The translations under genes were made by a program, and so were the position numbers. A DNA stretch of 64,000 bases from Pseudoalteromonas phenolica (GTDB taxonomy: Bacteria; Pseudomonadota; Gammaproteobacteria; Enterobacterales; Alteromonadaceae). The notes below the pieces were generated by a model, which worked only from the letters and a program-made list of their open reading frames with translations, searched no databases and was not told where the DNA came from. Each line of letters begins with the position of its first letter. Within the stretch, counting starts at the first letter, position 1. Below, one piece after another: positions 55,215 to 63,123 of this stretch. The stretch lies in NCBI RefSeq assembly GCF_005886345.1, contig NZ_PNEC01000002.1, forward strand, positions 1 through 64,000, read 5' to 3'.

Positions 55215-55880
55215 TTATTTAACCGCAGTCATACACCATTCTTTGGTAATTAACACTTGATCTTCACTGCGGGCCAATTCGCCGAAACTGAAACTGGAGA
55301 ACGGCGCTAATAACTGCGCGATTTCGTCATCAGCCGTAAACCGAGTGGGCCCTTTGCCTGCCATCGGCCCGGTATCCGTCAGGTAACAGTTATGACTTGT
55401 CTTCTCGCCGGTTTCATCGCCGAGCGTGCCTTTAGCAAATGTTCTTGAATACAGCTTTCCACCGGGCTTTAGCACTCGGTGTACTTCTTTATATATCGCC
55501 ACTGACTCAGCAAATGGGTTGCAGGTCACCGCCTCAACATCAATTACCGCATCAAAGGTCTCGCTATCGTATGGCAACGAGCTAAAGTCACCACACAAAA
55601 CTTCACCACGCCAGCCTGGTAGCTCCTTATCAAGGCGTGCCTTGGCCTGCTCAACACCCGAGGGGGAGCCTTCAATTGCATAAACATCAAACCCTTCGCG
55701 TGCCAGAAACCATAAGTTTGCACCAGGCCCACTGCCGATTTCCAAAATTTTAACCGACCGCCTATCTTCAAGCTGGTAGAAATTTCTCGCAATAAAGCGG
55801 ATCACATCTTCTCCGGGGTACTTACCCCATTCTTGTGAAGTAAAAACGCGTTCCCATACATCATCCCATGCCATAGCCAT
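55215..55880 (-). CDS. SAM-dependent methyltransferase
   Basis: 221-residue class I methyltransferase. Motif I is ILEIGSGPGANLWFLAREG, the acidic loop is VYAIEGSPSGVEQAKA, and post-motif DAVIDVEAVTCNPF is followed by HRVLKPGGKLY. Embedded in the sugar cluster, 13 bases upstream of ptmE-like DNA and abutting the acyltransferase gene. It probably methylates the nonulosonic acid or its substituent; a small-molecule target is inferred. Confidence 0.8.
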   Translation of the reverse strand: MAMAWDDVWERVFTSQEWGKYPGEDVIRFIARNFYQLEDRRSVKILEIGSGPGANLWFLAREGFDVYAIEGSPSGVEQAKARLDKELPGWRGEVLCGDFSSLPYDSETFDAVIDVEAVTCNPFAESVAIYKEVHRVLKPGGKLYSRTFAKGTLGDETGEKTSHNCYLTDTGPMAGKGPTRFTADDEIAQLLAPFSSFSFGELARSEDQVLITKEWCMTAVK

Positions 55881-56870
55881 TCACCTATAAAATATTACTC
55901 TGTCAGCGAGTTTTCCCGCAGCTTGATACTGTGCCCTCAGCGCTTCATATGCAGCAGAGTCAAAGATCCATCGACTGATGTTGAAGTCCAGATGAAGTTC
56001 AGAAAAACCCGCTTTAAAAAAGAACAGGGGATCTTTTTCATCATTACTCAGACCACCACCCAAGTGCATCAGCTTAACCCCGCGCGTCTGACAGGCTTGT
56101 GCCGCAAAATGAACACATGCCTGAGTACATGCATATTTCATACCATCTTTTGTGGATGCCGATAAGTGATATTCCGCAAAAGATCCAGCCTGTAATACAA
56201 TACATCCCGCCAGCACCTGGCCATCCCGGTATGCCAAATACAGTGTCGCCAGCGCTGAATCTGACAAGGCTGTAAAGTAATCACTGTCATACAAATACTC
56301 CTGTGTGGCATTTAGCTCCGACATACGCCTTTGGTACAGTTCAAAAAACGCTAACCACTCCTGCAAAGACGTAGCTTGTTTGACACAAACATACTCCTTG
56401 CGTGACTTACGGATAGCCGTTCTTGCTCTGGTCTGATAGCTGTCCAACAGATCTGGTACGGCTAAATCAATCGCCACTGTGCGCCTGTCAAACCAACTGT
56501 CTCCCGGCATCTGACAATGATTTTGCAATGCTGGAATTGTGCGAATAAAGCCACATAATACGCCTCGCTTCGCAAAGTCACTGGTGCACGCCTGGCCCAA
56601 GTGAGCCAGTTTTTTAGGATCCGTAACATTGGTGATCACACCGCCATATCCCCGTGGCGTTTCAAAGTCAATCAAGCCTTGCTCAGTGTGTGTAAGATAC
56701 CCTGCCAGATAGTAAAACTCAGCCTGTTCTACACATAAGTAAAACACCGCCCTACGAGCGCTGGATTGCATTGCCTCTAACTGAATATACTCGGGTGAGG
56801 CGGTTGGGTATTGCTTATCCTGGCCTAGCGTATCAAACCAGGCTTGTGCGGAACTTAAGTCAACAAACAT
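55881..56870 (-). CDS. FemAB/GNAT-like acyltransferase
   Basis: 329-residue protein with the FemAB-like (acetyltransferase-6) fold. The pattern includes RTAIRKSRKE, YQRRMSELNATQEYLY, AYRDGQVLAGCIVLQAGSFAEYHLSAST, then KLMHLGGGLSNDEKDPLFFFKAGFSE. No LegH-type beta-helix acetyltransferase is present in the window, so this may supply the N-acyl group on the amino sugar; that is inference. The adjacent genes are a methyltransferase and legI. Confidence 0.72.
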   Translation of the reverse strand: MFVDLSSAQAWFDTLGQDKQYPTASPEYIQLEAMQSSARRAVFYLCVEQAEFYYLAGYLTHTEQGLIDFETPRGYGGVITNVTDPKKLAHLGQACTSDFAKRGVLCGFIRTIPALQNHCQMPGDSWFDRRTVAIDLAVPDLLDSYQTRARTAIRKSRKEYVCVKQATSLQEWLAFFELYQRRMSELNATQEYLYDSDYFTALSDSALATLYLAYRDGQVLAGCIVLQAGSFAEYHLSASTKDGMKYACTQACVHFAAQACQTRGVKLMHLGGGLSNDEKDPLFFFKAGFSELHLDFNISRWIFDSAAYEALRAQYQAAGKLADRVIFYR

Positions 56871-56882
56871 GACGGCAGCGGC

Positions 56883-57911
56883 TCAGCTCAGGGTATCTGA
56901 GCCGATCTCGACCGGCATATCAGGATCATAATCCTGGCTTGCAATACCGCCTATTACCTCAAACCAATGCTCTGCCCCCACCCCCTTTGGCGAGCGTTTA
57001 GTTGTTAGGTTTTCAGCAGTTAGTTGCTCACCTTGTCGAATACTATGTCTCGCGACGATTTTTTTTCTCACCACACCCTTTGTCGCCAGCTCTGGTGCCG
57101 TCGGCTGTTTTATGTCGCTGCCAAGTGCCACCTCAACGTTTCGGATTTGCCTGACCATTTCTTTAAACTGTGCAGGCTCAGATGATGCCGCATGATCCGG
57201 TCCGGGCATGGAGTTATCTAAGGTGATGTGTTTTTCAATGATCTTTCCCCCCAGTGCCACACTGGCCAGCGCGACTTCAGCGCCAAGCGTATGATCTGAA
57301 TACCCCACAGGCAGACCAAACTGTTGCTTTAATGTTGTCATTGCATTGAGGTTCACTAGCTCCATTGCAGCCGGGTATTCGGACGTACAATGCAGTATCG
57401 CAATCTGCTGCTCATCCAGTCCACCAGCTTTAAGATGAGAGAGCGCAAATTCAACCTCTGCCAGGTAGGCCATTCCAGTAGATAGAATGACTGGCTTGTT
57501 TAGAGCGGCTATTGCTCTGAGGAATGGAACATTGGTGATCTCTCCCGAAGGGATCTTGATCCGCTTCACATCCAACTCATTCAATAAATTGACGCTGATT
57601 AAGTCAAACGGAGATGACATAAACTCAATATCGTGCTGTTGGCAATACTGGATCAGTTCAATGTGCTGCTGTTTATTCAGCTCAAGCTTTTTAACCATCT
57701 CGAACTGCGTTTCTTCAGCACATGTGGTTTGTTGCTGATAAGCCGCTTTGGGCGTGCTTTTCACCAACTCTTCTTCGGTAATAAAAGTCTGGAATTTGAC
57801 AGCATCAGCGCCGGTTTCAACAGCCACGTCGATCAGCTTTTTTGCTAATTCGAGGCTGCCATTGTGATTAACGCCCACCTCAGCGATGATAAAAACGGAT
57901 TCGTATTGCAT
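56883..57911 (-). CDS. legI: Nonulosonic acid synthase (NeuB/LegI family)
   Basis: Condenses a 6-carbon amino sugar with phosphoenolpyruvate to make a 9-carbon nonulosonic acid. 342 residues: a TIM-barrel domain with IAEVGVNHNGSLELAKKLIDVA, KFQTF, KIPSGEITNVPFL and GYSDHTLG, and a C-terminal SAF (antifreeze-like) domain (about 285-342: RHSIRQGEQLTAENL). It overlaps legG by one base. NeuB-family is certain; Leg rather than Neu5Ac is inferred from context. Confidence 0.9.
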   Translation of the reverse strand: MQYESVFIIAEVGVNHNGSLELAKKLIDVAVETGADAVKFQTFITEEELVKSTPKAAYQQQTTCAEETQFEMVKKLELNKQQHIELIQYCQQHDIEFMSSPFDLISVNLLNELDVKRIKIPSGEITNVPFLRAIAALNKPVILSTGMAYLAEVEFALSHLKAGGLDEQQIAILHCTSEYPAAMELVNLNAMTTLKQQFGLPVGYSDHTLGAEVALASVALGGKIIEKHITLDNSMPGPDHAASSEPAQFKEMVRQIRNVEVALGSDIKQPTAPELATKGVVRKKIVARHSIRQGEQLTAENLTTKRSPKGVGAEHWFEVIGGIASQDYDPDMPVEIGSDTLS

Positions 57912-59101
57912 TATGCACCTATATCATAAAATTTTTTTCGGCAGTTAATCGGCCATTGTACTTTTTTCAATACTTCAAGGACTTTATCGACCGTGTGACC
58001 ATCACCATAAGGGTTCATCTCACGGCTCAGATGCGTCAGAAACTGTGCATCTGATGCCTTATCTACTGCATTCAGTATGGCTTTTTTATCGACCTCAACG
58101 TCAATAACATTAACACCGCGTGTGCGGCCCGCTTGCCGGTTACCAATATTGATGGTGGGCTTACCAAACGATGGCGCCTCTATCAGTCCACTTGAAGAAT
58201 TTCCGAACACCATCGCACAATGTTTAAGTGCTGACAGATAACGTTTAAACCCTAGTGATGCAATTAAACATACGCGCTCGCTATGTTGTTGCCTGAACGC
58301 ACTGAGCAAAGGAATAAAGGCTTCTCCGGCCTCATCATTGTTTGGAAATGTAATGATGACCTTGTAAGTCGCCATCAGCGCATCAAGCGCAGATAAGACC
58401 TCGGTCAATTGCTGTTTACCTGTCAGCGCTCCATCTTTAGGCACCGGGTGAAAAGTAAAGAGGATAAAGGGGCTGTCTAATGAAAAACCAAGGCTTTCTG
58501 CCAGCTCTGTTTGTGACAAAGTACTGCAACGGCGTATATTTTCTAACCCTGGCTCACCAACATTAAACACCGTTGAGGGCGGCTCGCCTAACTGGATCAC
58601 CCGGTTGCGGTGCGATTCGTTAGAAACAAAGTGCAGTTGCGACATCTTGGTCAGGGTATGGCGAACAGTGTCATCAATAACCCCTTCGGTGATTTCTCCA
58701 CCTGAGAAGTGAGACACGGGAATAGACATCAGCGCAGCTGCCGACACTATGCCCAGTAGTTCATATCGGTCACCCATGACCATTACCAAATCCGGTTCGC
58801 GACGCGCAAACACATCTGCAAAGCTCATCATACCCAGGGCCGATGATTTTGCCTTCGCACAGCGACTGCTGCCGGCAAGCATAATATCGACACACTCAGT
58901 GATTTCGATTGCCTCACCTTCGATTTCGTTGAGCGTATAACCCTGCTCGGGCACCAGGTGATTACCCGTTACAACCAACTCAAAATTGAAGTGTTCAGAT
59001 GTGTGTAACGCTTTTATCAACCAGTAAAGTACGCCAAACTCGGCTCGGGAGCTGGTGATCAGCATGATTGTCGGAAGCTGCGTTGGCGGCTTAATTGTCA
59101 T
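57911..59101 (-). CDS. legG: Hydrolysing UDP-sugar 2-epimerase (NeuC/LegG family)
   Basis: 396 residues. Motifs are ITSSRAEFGVLYWLIKAL, VVTGNHL, VMGDRYELLGIVSAAALMSIPVSHFSGGEITEG, FTFHP and FGNSSSGLIEAPSFGKPTINIGNRQAGR. It releases the nucleotide and inverts C2 to give the substrate for LegI. A NeuC-type enzyme argues for the legionaminic or sialic route and against pseudaminic acid, which uses an unrelated PseG. A complex leader with an 11-bp inverted repeat lies 80 bases upstream. Confidence 0.9.
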   Translation of the reverse strand: MTIKPPTQLPTIMLITSSRAEFGVLYWLIKALHTSEHFNFELVVTGNHLVPEQGYTLNEIEGEAIEITECVDIMLAGSSRCAKAKSSALGMMSFADVFARREPDLVMVMGDRYELLGIVSAAALMSIPVSHFSGGEITEGVIDDTVRHTLTKMSQLHFVSNESHRNRVIQLGEPPSTVFNVGEPGLENIRRCSTLSQTELAESLGFSLDSPFILFTFHPVPKDGALTGKQQLTEVLSALDALMATYKVIITFPNNDEAGEAFIPLLSAFRQQHSERVCLIASLGFKRYLSALKHCAMVFGNSSSGLIEAPSFGKPTINIGNRQAGRTRGVNVIDVEVDKKAILNAVDKASDAQFLTHLSREMNPYGDGHTVDKVLEVLKKVQWPINCRKKFYDIGA

Positions 59102-59180
59102 GGCTTACATAAATCCAATTTTTTTAATTATTTATCTATTCTAACAGATTTGCGCTAAGACCAAAAAAATGCAAACCGAA

Positions 59181-59220
59181 TCAGGCGTGAATTAAGCAAA
59201 CCGCGACTATTCACGCCTGA
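59181..59220 (-). terminator. 11-bp perfect inverted repeat between FAD gene and legG
   Basis: TCAGGCGTGAA and TTCACGCCTGA pair perfectly across an 18-base loop. On the minus strand a run of seven T follows about 10 bases later. It probably ends or attenuates the FAD-oxidoreductase transcript ahead of legG. Confidence 0.6.
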
Positions 59221-59233
59221 CAGCATCTTGTCT

Positions 59234-60580
59234 TTATCTCTGGGCATGCTTATAAACATCCAGGATCACGTCGTTCATAAAAAAGATGTCGCCACGCGCT
59301 TTCCCAAAAAGCTGAATGTTGCTCACCGTCGCCTTGACTGTCTCCAGTTGCTCTTTTTGCAGCGCACGGAATGCATGTGTCGGGACAGGAAAGCTGTTTG
59401 GAATAAAATCTGAGGTGGCAAAACGTAATTTGCTATCCGATGGAAAAACGCCGCAGGCCTTAAGTTCATCTAAGATCGCCTGTTCATCCGGTGCCGACTG
59501 AGACGAGCCCGCAGCTCTGAACAACTCAACCGTTGCCCTGAAGCCATTAGCATCTCCATGACCCTGCATATTTGAATACAGCGTCGTCCTGAAATGACTA
59601 TATTGCGGATCATAATTGCAATAATAATGCATTGCCGTCGATGGAGGGTGGTCAACTATCAGGTGGATCAGATAAGAGTCTAAAAACAATAATGGTTCGG
59701 CCGGTTTGCTTAGTGTGACAGGTAGCAACTTGAGTAAACTAAACAAGGGGACAGTCCAGGTCACGAGCTGTGTGGCAACACGTTGATCGCCAATGGTCAA
59801 AGCGGAGATCTTCCCTTCCTGATACTCAATGTCTGAGATCTGAGTTCCCAAAGACAAAGTACCACCCATAGAAACAAACTTATCCAACAGAATATCAACC
59901 CAGGCACCAACTCCGCCTGACTCGGGGTAAAACCGCGCCTGGCCCGTTTTGCCCTCGTGAAAAGAACGAAATGCCAATACCTCATCCAGCAAGGGTAACT
60001 GTTTCAGCATTCGTACTGCTTGCGCACTGTACCCCTGCACTCGCGCCAGCCCGAATAACAGATGTGAATCAGCGGTCAAATGACTGGCGCACTGGAAGAA
60101 TAGCTTTTCTGCAGCGGGGATCATGAGTTGTTCACTGATTGTTTTGCCAAACTGGCAATGCAACTGCTCAGCTAGGCTGGCATAGTGCGCTTTGCACGAC
60201 GCTGTGGCTTCAGTTAGTTCATAAAGGCCCCGAAAATAATCGGCTTCTGGTAACACTGCGGCATCGACAACAGGAGATATCTCCCCTAGCTGACCATGCA
60301 CAAAATGTCCGCACTGGAGTCCATCAAATTCTATCCACGCGCCGTCTCTTACTTCTGCAAACAGTAAGTCGTCCAGCGCTTCATCACCCAATTCACACAA
60401 TAAGTGGGTGCCATAGTCAAATGTATGCCCTTGTGGGGTTTGGAACGAGCGCATCAGGCCACCAGCCTCAGTCGCATTGTCGACTAGCAGTACCTTACGC
60501 CCATGCTGCGCTTTTACCAGACCCGCCACAATACCGGCAATGCCAGCCCCTACTACAATATCGTCGTAACTATCTTTCAT
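59234..60580 (-). CDS. FAD-dependent amine-oxidase-like / protoporphyrinogen-oxidase-like protein
   Basis: 448-residue flavoprotein. I start at ATG 60580, since AGGTGA lies 4 bases upstream; the longer ORF adds ten unlikely residues. The N-terminal dinucleotide motif is DDIVVGAGIAGIVAGLVKAQ followed by VLLVDNATEAGGLMRSF. Later parts (SGGVGAWVDILLDKFVSMGGTL) resemble amine oxidase/phytoene desaturase/UDP-galactopyranose mutase-type proteins. A sugar-desaturating or sugar-isomerising role in the cluster is possible, but I do not recognise a characterised homologue. Confidence 0.7.
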   Translation of the reverse strand: MKDSYDDIVVGAGIAGIVAGLVKAQHGRKVLLVDNATEAGGLMRSFQTPQGHTFDYGTHLLCELGDEALDDLLFAEVRDGAWIEFDGLQCGHFVHGQLGEISPVVDAAVLPEADYFRGLYELTEATASCKAHYASLAEQLHCQFGKTISEQLMIPAAEKLFFQCASHLTADSHLLFGLARVQGYSAQAVRMLKQLPLLDEVLAFRSFHEGKTGQARFYPESGGVGAWVDILLDKFVSMGGTLSLGTQISDIEYQEGKISALTIGDQRVATQLVTWTVPLFSLLKLLPVTLSKPAEPLLFLDSYLIHLIVDHPPSTAMHYYCNYDPQYSHFRTTLYSNMQGHGDANGFRATVELFRAAGSSQSAPDEQAILDELKACGVFPSDSKLRFATSDFIPNSFPVPTHAFRALQKEQLETVKATVSNIQLFGKARGDIFFMNDVILDVYKHAQR

Positions 60581-60705
60581 CTGTTCACCTAACGTCGCAA
60601 TACAGCACATCTAAGTCATGTCAAAGGTGTGCATTTCACAAGCCAATCCTTAAATCACTGTTCACAGCCTTTCGTAATGATCTTAACCAGTCCATTAGAA
60701 TTTAA

Positions 60706-60735
60706 GTCATATTTAAGCAACTTGATACCTGTCAA
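60706..60735 (-). promoter_or_regulatory. Candidate sigma-70 promoter of FAD oxidoreductase gene
   Basis: In the 207-base gap after legC the minus strand has perfect TTGACA (60735-60730), an 18-base spacer and TATGAC (60711-60706). The predicted leader is about 120 bases. Confidence 0.4.
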
Positions 60736-60787
60736 AGACTTGTGAATAACAATTGACTTAAACAGTCGTTTTCCAAACGCAGCGGCT

Positions 60788-61936
60788 CTACAATACCGGC
60801 GTGCTCGGTAAGTTAACCAGGCGATCGCTCAACCACTCACTCACCGTCAATGGACCACTTAATGAACCTTGATACATAGGCAACCGATTCATTAATTGCC
60901 ATACTGGCCGAGTTAATACTTTCTCTGCGTTGGTCGAGCGTAATAAAGCCTCTTTTTCTTCACTGGACGGACAAATAACAGCATTTAGCCAGTAATTGGA
61001 GCGCGCATAGCTTGGCTCTGTAACAAACTCATAATCAGTCGCATGGAAAAAAGCTTCATAGCGCGCAGCCAATGCTCTTTTTTGTGCTAGAAATGCATCC
61101 AACTTGCTAAGTTGCGCACATCCTAACGCCGCATTGAGGTTAGGCATCCGAAAGTTGAATCCGGGTTCATCGTGATAATACTCATATGGGTGAGGTACCT
61201 TCGCAGTCGTCGTCAGGTGCTTAGCGCGGCTCCCCAGCTCACCACTATTACACAATAAAGCGCCGCCTCCACCTGTGGTGATGATTTTGTTGCCATTAAA
61301 ACTCAGCGCCGCAAGGCAACCAAAGGTGCCTGTATGTTGGCCTTTATACCATGAGCCGAGGCTCTCTGCAGCGTCTTCAACCAGTACCAGGTTCCACTGT
61401 TCACACAGCGCCGCCAGCTCATTAAGCTGAACGGGGTGACCAAAGGTATGCATTGGCACCACAGCTCGAATGATCTGTTTCGTCTTTCGATGTCGACAGT
61501 GACCGTCGCTATCCAAAAATGCATGCTGGGTTAAATAGTCTGCCATGGCCTCTGGGCATAAGCCCAGGCTGGTACGATTAACGTCTATAAATAACGGTGA
61601 AGCTTGCAGATGGTGGATCACGTTACAGGTCGCCACAAAGGTGAGCGCCTGAGTAATCACCAGATCGCCTGGTTGCACACCTGCCATATAAAGCGCGGTA
61701 TGCAGCGCAGCACTACCATTAACCGTCGCAATAGCCTGCCTGGCGCCACAATAGTCTGCAAGCTGCCGCTCAAACGCATCGACATACTGCCCTACACTGG
61801 AAACAAAGCTTGATTCAATCGTCTGCATTACCTTGTGTTTTTCGAAATGGTCAAACGTCGGTTGATGCAGAGGTATCACACCATTGGTTTCATAGTATGC
61901 GCGGATGTGCGCTATCAGCTCTTTTGAAATCGACAT
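60788..61936 (-). CDS. legC: PLP-dependent sugar aminotransferase (LegC type)
   Basis: DegT/DnrJ/EryC1-family aminotransferase of 382 residues that aminates a 4-keto sugar nucleotide. The start is ISKELIAHIRAYYETNGVIPLHQP. The PLP lysine is in LSFNGNKIITTGGGGALLC (about residue 185), and the conserved VEDAAESLGSWYKGQHTGTFG precedes it. It overlaps the upstream dehydratase gene as TAATG. Leg assignment rests on context. Confidence 0.85.
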   Translation of the reverse strand: MSISKELIAHIRAYYETNGVIPLHQPTFDHFEKHKVMQTIESSFVSSVGQYVDAFERQLADYCGARQAIATVNGSAALHTALYMAGVQPGDLVITQALTFVATCNVIHHLQASPLFIDVNRTSLGLCPEAMADYLTQHAFLDSDGHCRHRKTKQIIRAVVPMHTFGHPVQLNELAALCEQWNLVLVEDAAESLGSWYKGQHTGTFGCLAALSFNGNKIITTGGGGALLCNSGELGSRAKHLTTTAKVPHPYEYYHDEPGFNFRMPNLNAALGCAQLSKLDAFLAQKRALAARYEAFFHATDYEFVTEPSYARSNYWLNAVICPSSEEKEALLRSTNAEKVLTRPVWQLMNRLPMYQGSLSGPLTVSEWLSDRLVNLPSTPVL

Positions 61937-63123
61937 TACATTTTCTCTTCCAGTGAGCGCCCTAATTCCAGATGGGCAAATTCTGGCAATAATTGTTCAA
62001 ATAATGTGACCAACTGCGCTTTTGTCCATCGTCCAGATTGTCGCAGATCGCTGACTGCAGTTGCAAAAGCATCTAATTGCGCCTCATCAAAGGAAGCTTG
62101 TTGCTTTATCACGCCAAGATTAGTGAAGCGCGCTAAGTCCAGGGTTTCCTGCTCAGTGAAAAATTCTTCCTGGGGTTTCTCCCCAGAGGTATTTGATTCA
62201 CTGAATAAGCATGGCCACTTGCCCGCCTTTGGTAACTCTGACATCAGCGCTCTAGCTTGCTCCTCTGAGTCACACTGGTAAGGCTCGTAGTCATAATATG
62301 CCAGATAGCGCTGGGCAATATCAGAAAAGGTTTGCAGGTGTAGCTCATCCCTTAGTTTTGGGAAAAAGATATCTAGGTTGTGGCCCAGCAAGCAAGATAA
62401 CAAGCACAACTGGCCCGATTCTTCCGGCGTTATAAAGTAACGCATGATGTCTTTAGGTGCGACGATCGGCTGACGCTTCTTGAGTCGCATGTCAAACCCA
62501 TGTAATAAGGAGCCGTCACTGAAAGCCACATTGGCAAAACGCGCCATCGACACAGGCAGTTTCGCGCTGCCACGCATCAAAAACAGCTCCATAATCCGCT
62601 TACTCGCCCCCATCATATTCACTGGATTAGCTGCTTTATCGGTAGAGACGCTGAAATACTTTTTCGCATTCTTTTGAATGGCCTGCGCATGGGTCTTCTG
62701 CGAGTTAAAGATATTGGTCTCTATCATTCTCATGAGGGTGAAAGGGTCTTTCTCGCTACGTACATGTTTTAATGCAGAGAGATTCAGTACATAATCGTAA
62801 TCTGACTGTGCAGAGAGAAACGCTGCAAACTCTAGTGAACCAATATCCAATGTGAAGGTTTTAAATTCGCCCTCGATATATCCTAAGGAAGAGCGAATAT
62901 CACGCACTAATTCCACTAAGTTGTTTTCGCTAATATCAATAACATGTAGCAGCTTCGGCTGGCGTTTAAATATTTCTTTGCTAACCGCCTGACCAATTGT
63001 GCCAGCTCCGCCCAGTACTAAAAATCTTGACTGGCGAACCAAGTTACTGAGCGATTCGCGATGTGTCGATATATCTTCGTCAAGCAGGCCGCTGGAGCGG
63101 CCAATCAGGTGTAGAGTATCCAT
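61936..63123 (-). CDS. Nucleotide-sugar 4,6-dehydratase-type protein (PF02719-like)
   Basis: 395 residues. The NAD-binding motif is VLGGAGTIGQAV (about 36-47), then DIS, NLSALKHVRSEKDP and STDKAANPVNMMGASKRIMEL. The catalytic YxxxK position reads MxxxK (MGASK), as in WbpM/CapD-type members. A ~110-residue C-terminal extension follows the usual catalytic domain. It would create the 4-keto sugar for LegC. Whether the substrate is UDP-GlcNAc or GDP-GlcNAc is unknown. It is the first clearly catalytic step of the cluster. Confidence 0.78.
   Translation of the reverse strand: MDTLHLIGRSSGLLDEDISTHRESLSNLVRQSRFLVLGGAGTIGQAVSKEIFKRQPKLLHVIDISENNLVELVRDIRSSLGYIEGEFKTFTLDIGSLEFAAFLSAQSDYDYVLNLSALKHVRSEKDPFTLMRMIETNIFNSQKTHAQAIQKNAKKYFSVSTDKAANPVNMMGASKRIMELFLMRGSAKLPVSMARFANVAFSDGSLLHGFDMRLKKRQPIVAPKDIMRYFITPEESGQLCLLSCLLGHNLDIFFPKLRDELHLQTFSDIAQRYLAYYDYEPYQCDSEEQARALMSELPKAGKWPCLFSESNTSGEKPQEEFFTEQETLDLARFTNLGVIKQQASFDEAQLDAFATAVSDLRQSGRWTKAQLVTLFEQLLPEFAHLELGRSLEEKM

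Noticed and set aside
56883..59101. Interpretation as a sialic acid (Neu5Ac) or pseudaminic acid locus
   Set aside because: Pse is disfavoured by the NeuC-type epimerase in place of PseG; Neu5Ac is disfavoured by the dehydratase and aminotransferase, which it does not need.
60139..60705. 188-codon rightward ORF opposite the FAD gene
   Set aside because: Histidine/glutamine-rich antisense translation with no recognisable domain; the FAD gene on the other strand is well supported.
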